A DNA stretch of 56,486 nucleotides from JBBQDZ01 sp038237515 (GTDB taxonomy: Bacteria; Actinomycetota; Thermoleophilia; Gaiellales; Gaiellaceae): positions 1-56,486 of the forward strand of contig JBBRYP010000021.1 in the NCBI GenBank assembly GCA_038237515.1, given 5' to 3'. Within the stretch, counting starts at the first letter, position 1. Each line of letters starts with the position of its first letter. Below the pieces are notes generated by a model, which saw nothing but the letters and a program-made list of their open reading frames with translations, made no database searches and was not told where the DNA came from. Below, one piece after another: positions 51,310 to 56,486 of this stretch. The position numbers and the translations under genes are program-made.

Positions 51310-51930
51310 GTGTCGGATCGTCTGACGGTGGGAGTTGCCGCGAGACTGAGTCGGTACCTCCAGGTGCTGACCCAGGCGAGAAAGATGGGCAAGGAGCGGA
51401 TCTCCTCCCAGGAGATCTCGGACTACACGAACATCAACGCGACCCAGATCCGCCGCGACCTCTCCGCGTTCGGCAAGTTCGGCAAGCGGGGGGTGGGCTA
51501 CAACATCGACTCGCTGCTGGGCGAGATCCGGAAGATCCTGCGCACCCAGGGGCAGCACAACATCGCGCTGATCGGCGCCGGCCGGCTGGGACAGGCGATC
51601 GCGAGCTCGCCGATCTTCGCGGAGCACGGGATCAACATCGCCGCGGTCCTCGACACGGACCCGCAGAAGTCGGGCCGCCCGATCGGCGCGACTCAGGTGA
51701 CCCCCTACGAGCAGCTTCCGGACGTCGTCCGCGACAAGAACATCCTCGTCGGCGTGCTCGCTGTGCCGGCCGGCAGCGCGCAGACCGTGGCCACCGACCT
51801 CGCGGGTGCCGGGGTCAAGATCATCTTCAACTACTCCGAGGCCCTCCTCGACGTCCCGACCGACGTCGCGGTCCACACGTCGAACCCGGCGGTCGAGCTC
51901 CTGCACGCCCTGTACTTCCACCTGACGTAG
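51310..51930 (+). CDS. rex: Redox-sensing transcriptional repressor Rex
   Basis: This 206-residue repressor senses the NADH/NAD+ ratio. The winged-helix domain contains RLSRYLQVLTQARKMGKERI, SSQEISDYTNINATQIRRDL and SAFGKFGKRGVGYNIDSL. The Rossmann domain has NIALIGAGRLGQAIASSPIF and FNYSEALLDVP. The GTG at 51310 begins VSDRLTVGVAARL, and an upstream in-frame GTG at 51259 would run through the operator. In Streptomyces rex is followed by hem genes. Here it is not, although the glutaredoxin gene upstream is kept. Confidence 0.95.
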   Translation: MSDRLTVGVAARLSRYLQVLTQARKMGKERISSQEISDYTNINATQIRRDLSAFGKFGKRGVGYNIDSLLGEIRKILRTQGQHNIALIGAGRLGQAIASSPIFAEHGINIAAVLDTDPQKSGRPIGATQVTPYEQLPDVVRDKNILVGVLAVPAGSAQTVATDLAGAGVKIIFNYSEALLDVPTDVAVHTSNPAVELLHALYFHLT

Positions 51931-51976
51931 CGCTCGTGGCAGGACCTCCGGCGCCCGTCGCCGCGTAGAACGGGCA

Positions 51977-52117
51977 GTGGCACGTGTCCTCGCGGCGCTG
52001 ATCACTGCCCTGGGCCTCGGGGGCGGCAGCATCCCCGTGGAAGGTGAGCCTGTCGCGCTGGCGGTCGGGCGGGGCAGCGTCTGGGTCAGCGGGTCGCTGA
52101 CGCGCGTTCCCTTCTAG
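51977..52117 (+). CDS. 46-residue exported peptide, remnant of a beta-propeller protein
   Basis: The GTG start gives a hydrophobic signal-like segment (RVLAALITALGLGGGSI) followed by GEPVALAVGRGSVWVSGSL and a stop. The phrase VALAVGxGSVWV is the beginning of a YncE/Vgb-type beta-propeller blade. Only one blade is left, so this is either a decayed gene cut short by a stop or a real micropeptide. No further blades are found before the next gene at 52147. Confidence 0.4.
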   Translation: MARVLAALITALGLGGGSIPVEGEPVALAVGRGSVWVSGSLTRVPF

Positions 52118-52132
52118 CGCCCGCGCCGCCAG

Positions 52133-52138
52133 TAACCT
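52133..52138 (+). promoter_or_regulatory. -10 hexamer TAACCT of the GT4 gene
   Basis: TAACCT ends 8 nt before the GTG at 52147. Confidence 0.45.
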
Positions 52139-52146
52139 CGGCCGCC

Positions 52147-53394
52147 GTGAGGATCCTGCTCTGGCACGGCTATCTCCTGGCCGCGACCTCCGGCTCCAAC
52201 GTCTATACGCGCGCGATCGCGCGCGAGTGGTCACGGGCGGGGCACGAGGTGGTCGTCTTCTGCCAGGACCCGGACCCGCACCGCTACGACCTCGGAGGCG
52301 CCGAGGTGGTACGGCCCGAGCTTCCCCAGAGTCTGCTGCCGGTCTTCGTCCTCGACCGCTACGAGGGGCTCGAGGCGCGTCGGCTCGTCGACTTCACGCC
52401 GGCCGAGCTCGAGGCGTATGTCGAGGCCAACGCGCGTGCGCTCCGGGAGCACCTGCCCGCCGACCTCGTGCTGGCGAACCACGCGCTGATGGGTGCGCCG
52501 GTGGCGCGGGCGGCCGGGATCCCGTTCGGGGTCAAGGTCCATGGCTCGGAGCTCGAGTACGCCCTGCGCAACCGACCCGACCTCGCGACGTGGGCGCGGG
52601 AGTCGCTCGCGGCGGCGACTGCGACCTTCGTCGGAACCGGGCACATCCGCTCGGCGCTCGAGGAGATCGTCGGTCGGGTCGAGCCCGTCCACGAGGTACC
52701 GCCTGGCGTGGACGTCGAAGGCTTCGCACCGGAGCCGCGGCCGCTCGCACTCGAGCGGCTGCTTGCCGAGGCAAGACTGGATCCTCCGAACCCCGCGAAC
52801 GCGGACGAGCGGCTCCCGGACGAAGGGAACGCGGAGCGCTTCGCGAGGTTCTTCGCCTCGGATGAGCCCACCGTCCTCTACTTCGGAAAGCTCCTTCGAA
52901 ACAAGGGCGTCCACGTGCTCCTCGACGCGCTGCGGGAACTCGGCCTTCGCGCGGTCGTCGTCGGGCTCGGAGACTTCCGGGCGGAGCTCGAGGCGCAGGC
53001 GCCGGCACGGACGCTCTTCACCGGCCCGCTCGAGCATCGCCATCTCGTCCACCTCGTCCCGCTGGCCGATGTGACGGTCGTCCCTTCGATCTTCCCCGAG
53101 GCCTTCGGCATGGTCGCCGCGGAGGCCGTCGCAGCGGGCTCCTTGCCGCTCGTCGCCCGGCACTCAGGCTTGGCCGAGGTGGCGAACGCGATCGCCGCTG
53201 GGTTTGCCGCCGACGACCGGTCGCTCATCACCTTCGAGACCGGCTCTGCCACCGACCTCGCCAGCAAGCTTCGGCGCCTCGTCGAGCTTCCGGCCCCGGC
53301 TCGCGCGAGCCTTTCGGCCGCCGCCAGGGCGACGGTGGTCGCACGGTATTCGTGGCCCGCCGTGGCGCGCAGACTGCTCCAACCCTTCGAGTAA
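52147..53394 (+). CDS. Glycosyltransferase family 4 (GT-B fold)
   Basis: This 415-residue cytoplasmic retaining glycosyltransferase starts with LLWHGYLLAATSGSNVYTRA, which gives the Gly-rich acceptor loop. FGVKVHGSELEYAL carries the conserved His. VLYFGKLLRNKGVHVLLDAL is the donor-domain strand with the conserved Arg/Lys, and PSIFPEAFGMVAAEAVAAG is the E-x7-E sugar-nucleotide motif. The acceptor is unknown. It is followed closely by the YbdK-type ligase gene. Confidence 0.87.
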   Translation: MRILLWHGYLLAATSGSNVYTRAIAREWSRAGHEVVVFCQDPDPHRYDLGGAEVVRPELPQSLLPVFVLDRYEGLEARRLVDFTPAELEAYVEANARALREHLPADLVLANHALMGAPVARAAGIPFGVKVHGSELEYALRNRPDLATWARESLAAATATFVGTGHIRSALEEIVGRVEPVHEVPPGVDVEGFAPEPRPLALERLLAEARLDPPNPANADERLPDEGNAERFARFFASDEPTVLYFGKLLRNKGVHVLLDALRELGLRAVVVGLGDFRAELEAQAPARTLFTGPLEHRHLVHLVPLADVTVVPSIFPEAFGMVAAEAVAAGSLPLVARHSGLAEVANAIAAGFAADDRSLITFETGSATDLASKLRRLVELPAPARASLSAAARATVVARYSWPAVARRLLQPFE

Positions 53395-53397
53395 CGT
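53392..53397 (+). promoter_or_regulatory. -10 hexamer TAACGT overlapping the GT4 stop
   Basis: TAACGT begins with the stop codon of the GT4 gene and ends 8 nt before the GTG at 53406, giving the ligase its own leaderless promoter. Confidence 0.45.
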
Positions 53398-53405
53398 TCG
53401 CGCGC

Positions 53406-54563
53406 GTGGGGGAGTCGCAGCGGCTGACGCCCGCGGAGCAGCTTCGCGCCGCCCGTGAGGGATACGAGTCCGGGCGGGACTTCACGCTCGCCGTCGAGGA
53501 GGAGTTCGCGATCCTCGACCCGGAGACGCTCTCGCTCTCGAACCGCTTCGAGGAGCTCCAGGCGGCCGCGCGCGGGACGACGCTTGAACCTCACCTGGTC
53601 GGCGAGCTGATCGCCTCCGAGGTCGAGGTGCGGACGGGGCGCTGCGAGAACTTCGCGCTGGCGGCAGACCGTGTGGGGGAGTGCCGCACGCAACTCACCG
53701 ACCTCGCGGACTCGCTCGGGGTCGTCCTCGGCTCGACCGGGACGCATCCGTGGAGCCCGTGGCAGGAGCAGCGGATCATCGACACGCCGCACTACCGCAG
53801 AAACGACGAGATCCTCCGGTACGTCGTCTGGCGCAACAACAGCTTCGGCCTGCACGTGCACGTCGGCATCCGCGGAGCCGACCGTGCCGTCCGGGTCTGC
53901 AGCGCGCTCCGTAGCTTCCTGCCCGAGCTGCTCGCACTCTCGGCGAGCTCGCCCTTCCTCGAGGGCTGTTACACCCATCTCCACTCGACGCGGACGCAGA
54001 TCTTCACGCGGATGTTCCCCCGCTGCGGCGTCCCCGACGTCTTCGCGGACTGGGCGGAATACGAGCGCTACGTCCGCTTCCTCTACGAGACGGGCTCGAT
54101 CGACGAGCACACGCAGCTCTGGTGGAGCGTGCGGCCGCACCTTGCGTTCCCGACCGTCGAGATCCGCATCTGCGACGCGCAGCCCTCGCCCGACGAAGCC
54201 GTCTCGCTCGCGGCGCTCGCGTACTGCCTGACGGCGCGGATCGCGCGCGCACTCGACGAGGGAGAGCCGCTCCCGTCTCACCCGCACCGGCTGATCGAGG
54301 AGAACCTCTGGCGCGCGATCCGCCACGGACTCGGGGGGGAGCTGATCGACCTCGAGACCGGCCGGGTCCGGCCGGCCCGCGCGGCGCTCGAGGAGCTCTG
54401 CGAGTGGGTGCTCCCGGTCGCCGCCGAGCTCGATGCAGCGTCCTTCCTGGGGGTTCCGTCCGCAAACGCGGCCGAGCGGCAGATAGCGCGCCACGAGCAG
54501 GGAGCCTCGCTCGTGGAGATCTACACCGAGCAGCTACGGCGGAAGGAACCCGTCGGTGGCTGA
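53406..54563 (+). CDS. Carboxylate-amine ligase, YbdK/glutamate-cysteine ligase type 2
   Basis: This 385-residue ATP-grasp-like GCS2 family enzyme couples the gamma-carboxylate of glutamate (or a like acid) to an amine. LAVEEEFAILD holds the metal-binding glutamates, NNSFGLHVHVGI the catalytic His/Asn block, YTHLHSTRTQIFTRMFPR the ATP region and FPTVEIRICDAQPS the C-terminal block. E. coli YbdK has weak glutamate-cysteine ligase activity. The true product is unknown. The last 8 bp overlap the DUF1844 gene. Confidence 0.88.
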   Translation: MGESQRLTPAEQLRAAREGYESGRDFTLAVEEEFAILDPETLSLSNRFEELQAAARGTTLEPHLVGELIASEVEVRTGRCENFALAADRVGECRTQLTDLADSLGVVLGSTGTHPWSPWQEQRIIDTPHYRRNDEILRYVVWRNNSFGLHVHVGIRGADRAVRVCSALRSFLPELLALSASSPFLEGCYTHLHSTRTQIFTRMFPRCGVPDVFADWAEYERYVRFLYETGSIDEHTQLWWSVRPHLAFPTVEIRICDAQPSPDEAVSLAALAYCLTARIARALDEGEPLPSHPHRLIEENLWRAIRHGLGGELIDLETGRVRPARAALEELCEWVLPVAAELDAASFLGVPSANAAERQIARHEQGASLVEIYTEQLRRKEPVGG

Positions 54564-54888
54564 GTCCGAGGGCGCCGGCAGCGAGGAGCGCGAGCTGATG
54601 GCCGATCTCGAGGAGCAGTTCCGGCGCCTGAAGGTAGCCGACGTGCTCGCTCAGACGGTGCTGACCGTCTCCCAGCTCGGGTTCCTGCGGATGTCGCCGG
54701 CCAGCCTGGACCTCTCCGAGGCCCGTCTCGCGATCGACGCGCTGAAGGCCCTCGTGCCCGTGCTGAAGCTCGCGTTGCCCGAGGGCGGCGCCCGGGACTT
54801 CGAGTCGGTGATCGCGAACCTCCAGCTCGCGTACGCGCGCGCGGCTGCCGAGAGTGCGCCCGTGGATGCCGCAAAGCCGGCTGAGTAA
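54556..54888 (+). CDS. DUF1844 family protein
   Basis: This 110-residue soluble protein has a central FRRLKVADVLAQTVLTVSQL, LGFLRMSPASLDLSEARLAI and VIANLQLAYARAA, which match DUF1844, a small helical family of unknown function common in actinobacteria and deltaproteobacteria. The GTG lies inside the ligase gene and the stop TAA forms part of the next promoter. Confidence 0.75.
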   Translation: MAESEGAGSEERELMADLEEQFRRLKVADVLAQTVLTVSQLGFLRMSPASLDLSEARLAIDALKALVPVLKLALPEGGARDFESVIANLQLAYARAAAESAPVDAAKPAE

Positions 54889-54891
54889 GCT
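54886..54891 (+). promoter_or_regulatory. -10 hexamer TAAGCT overlapping the DUF1844 stop
   Basis: TAAGCT starts with the stop codon of the preceding gene and ends 6 nt before the GTG at 54898. Confidence 0.45.
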
Positions 54892-54897
54892 CTGAGC

Positions 54898-56328
54898 GTG
54901 GACGCCGTGCTGCTGGCCGCGAGGCTCCTGCTCGCCGCCGTCTTCGCCGTGGCAGCCGTCGCGAAGCTGGCCGACCGGGAGGGGTCGCGCCGCGCTGCCG
55001 TGGATTTCGGAGTGCCGGCAGGGCTCGGCGGGCTCGTCGCTCTCGTGATCCCGCTGGCCGAGCTCGCGGTTGCAGTCGCGCTCCTGCCGAGCAGGACGGC
55101 GGTCTGGGGTGGCCTGGGGGCGCTCGCGTTGCTGCTCCTCTTCAGCGCGGCGATCGTCTCGAGCCTCGCCCGCGGTCGTGCACCGGACTGTCATTGCTTC
55201 GGACAGCTCCATTCCGAACCAGCGGGCCGACGCACGCTCCTGCGAAACGGGGCGCTCGCCGCGATGGCGTTGCTCGTCGTCGCGGCGGGCTGGAACGACC
55301 CTGGACTCAGCGCGGTCGCCTGGATCGCGCGCCTCGACACCGCCGGCGCACTGGCGGCGGCCGCGCTCGCAGCCGCGGTCGCGGCCGGCCTCTACGCGGT
55401 CGGGGGGCATCGACGGCTTGCCTCCAGGATGCGTGAGCTGGAGGAGCGCCTGGCGAGCGAGCATCGCCACGCCGAGCCGGTGCTCGGACTGCCCGTCGGA
55501 TCGACGGCCCCAGAGTTCTCGTTGCCGGACATGGAGGGCGACGAGCTCGCTCTAGTGCAGCTCCGGATGTTCGGCCGGCCCGTGCTCCTGGTCTTCACCG
55601 ACCCGGGCTGCGGCCCCTGCGAGTCGCTGATGCCGGAGGTCGCGCGCTGGCAGCGGGAGCACGAGGACCTCCTCACGGTCGCGGTCCTGAGCAGCGGCCG
55701 TCTGCTGGACGCGCGCGCGAAGGCGGAGGAGCATGGACTCGAGTTCGTGCTCTCGGACGAGCACCGGGCCGTCTACCGCGACTACGAGGGCGCGGGAACG
55801 CCGTGCGCCGCGCTCGTCGACAAGGACGGCAAGGTAGCGTGGCCGCTCGCGGCCGGGGCACAGCCGATCGTCTCGCTCGTCGAGGGCATCGCGGCGCAGA
55901 GGGAGCTCAAAGGACTCACGGTTGGGGAGCCGCTCCCGGACATCGAGGTCTCGGGCCTCGACGGGCGTTCCGTCTCCCTCTCGAGCCTCGCCGGCGAGGA
56001 GACGGTCTTCCTGCTCTGGGACCCCGGCTGCGGGTTTTGCCGGAGCGTCCATGACGACGTGCTCGAGTGGGAGGTCGAGGCACCGCCCGGCGCCGCGCGG
56101 CTGGTCGTCATCTCGGCCGGGAAGCCGGACGAGGTTCGCGCCGAGGGCTTCCGCTCCACCGTCCTCCTGGACCCGGAGCGTCGCGCGGTCGAGGCGCTCG
56201 GAGCGGGTGGCACGCCGAGCGCCATCCTCGTCGACGCCGGCGGCCGCGTTGCCTGGCCTCTTGCGATCGGGGCGGAGCAGGTGCTCCGGATCGCCAGGTC
56301 GAAGGTTCCGGCGGGCGCCCGAGCCTGA
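54898..56328 (+). CDS. MauE/DoxX-like membrane domain fused to two thioredoxin-like domains
   Basis: This is a 476-residue fusion. Residues 1-165 form about four or five helices of the MauE family (LLLAAVFAVAAVAKLADREG) with a redox pair at Cys98/Cys100 (APDCHCFGQL). A coiled linker (MRELEERLASEHRHAEP) leads to thioredoxin-like domain 1 (about 198-340, APEFSLPDMEGDE, Cys238-GP-Cys241) and domain 2 (about 345-470, LPDIEVSGLDGRSV, Cys378-GF-Cys381). MauE-type proteins move electrons across the membrane for disulfide formation. Here donor and two acceptors would be one chain. Topology (thioredoxin domains outside) is inferred. Confidence 0.85.
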   Translation: MDAVLLAARLLLAAVFAVAAVAKLADREGSRRAAVDFGVPAGLGGLVALVIPLAELAVAVALLPSRTAVWGGLGALALLLLFSAAIVSSLARGRAPDCHCFGQLHSEPAGRRTLLRNGALAAMALLVVAAGWNDPGLSAVAWIARLDTAGALAAAALAAAVAAGLYAVGGHRRLASRMRELEERLASEHRHAEPVLGLPVGSTAPEFSLPDMEGDELALVQLRMFGRPVLLVFTDPGCGPCESLMPEVARWQREHEDLLTVAVLSSGRLLDARAKAEEHGLEFVLSDEHRAVYRDYEGAGTPCAALVDKDGKVAWPLAAGAQPIVSLVEGIAAQRELKGLTVGEPLPDIEVSGLDGRSVSLSSLAGEETVFLLWDPGCGFCRSVHDDVLEWEVEAPPGAARLVVISAGKPDEVRAEGFRSTVLLDPERRAVEALGAGGTPSAILVDAGGRVAWPLAIGAEQVLRIARSKVPAGARA

Positions 56329-56381
56329 ACCGCCCCGGGTGGTTAGTTTAGGGGCCTGTCCAAAAAGTGAACCAGGGCGCC

Positions 56382-56483
56382 TGACAGGCGTCACGCGCCT
56401 CGATCCGGCGTCCTCGGTCGCGCAGATATGCCTGCATATCGACGCTCCCTGCGTCCTTGCCTCGAGACGCGTGCCGCCTGTCA
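56382..56483. repeat. 102-nt interrupted palindrome at the window end
   Basis: The arm at 56382-56403 (starting TGACAGGCG) and the arm at 56462-56483 (ending CCTGTCA) are inverted copies over 22 nt with two mismatches. At their exact midpoint lies a small hairpin GATATG-CCTG-CATATC (56425-56440). The symmetry about one centre argues for a single folded element, such as a MITE-like or REP-like unit or a strong terminator of the gene before it. CGCCTG-A-CAGGCG (56378-56390) is a local palindrome within the left arm. The window ends 3 bp later, so the element may continue. Confidence 0.75.
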
Positions 56484-56486
56484 TCC

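Overview
The window is a stretch of high-GC bacterial chromosome with ordinary housekeeping content. It contains no phage, no CRISPR array and no intact transposon. Frequent GTG starts, many 1-8 bp gene overlaps, four-domain ribosomal protein S1, a Rex repressor, a GAAC-N4-GTTC SOS box and many promoters placed directly on the start codon all point to an actinobacterium. The style fits a deep-branching lineage such as Thermoleophilia/Gaiellales. That placement is inferred from gene style, because no rRNA is present.

Layout, left to right. 1-217: nested inverted repeats. 218-3606: deoC followed by a full aldehyde dehydrogenase and a shortened ALDH-like protein (deoxyribose-phosphate and acetaldehyde breakdown). 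3.7-9.4 kb: a secreted beta-helix protein, a DUF1707 protein, a degenerate TrpC-like barrel, a membrane glycosyltransferase, a lipoprotein and a Tat-exported DyP-like protein. 9.5-11.4 kb (minus): a DDAH-type amidinohydrolase coupled to a phosphofructokinase with pyrophosphate-type active-site residues, then tRNA-Leu(CAA). 11.7-17.1 kb: a complete branched-chain amino-acid (Liv) ABC operon. 17.1-19.6 kb (minus): a LarA-like protein lacking key residues, and a GNAT protein. 19.6-26.8 kb: polA, a vapBC module, an aminopeptidase-like hydrolase, rpsA, coaE and a lytic transglycosylase. 26.8-31.1 kb: a secreted dimethylformamidase-like protein divergent from pabB-pabC, then DUF1360. 31.1-39.7 kb: uvrB, small membrane proteins, a phosphoesterase, an AI-2E-family permease and SOS-controlled uvrA. 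39.8-43.5 kb: a Yip1-like protein, then the minus-strand DUF2520-panC-panB operon. 43.5-49.5 kb: fmdB-like, family-4 uracil-DNA glycosylase, tsaE-tsaB-rimI-tsaD and a secreted subtilase. 49.5-56.3 kb: glutamate dehydrogenase, glutaredoxin, rex with its operator, a GT4 glycosyltransferase, a YbdK-type ligase, DUF1844 and a MauE-thioredoxin-thioredoxin fusion. 56,382-56,483: a 102-nt interrupted palindrome.

DNA repair (polA, uvrA, uvrB, UDG), coenzyme A supply (panB, panC, coaE, perhaps DUF2520), folate (pabB, pabC) and the t6A tRNA pathway are the main coherent functions. The main cross-cutting observation is regulatory: at least fifteen genes have a TANNNT -10 hexamer ending 6-9 nt before the start codon, as expected for leaderless mRNAs. 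Two of these promoters are fused back to back into bidirectional units. At two loci the spacing points to GTC or ATC where GTG or ATG would be expected. No wholly new multi-gene system could be demonstrated. The best candidates for novelty are these start-codon anomalies, the internally deleted ALDH, the residue-poor LarA-like protein, the DUF2520-pan link and the triple-domain thiol-redox fusion.
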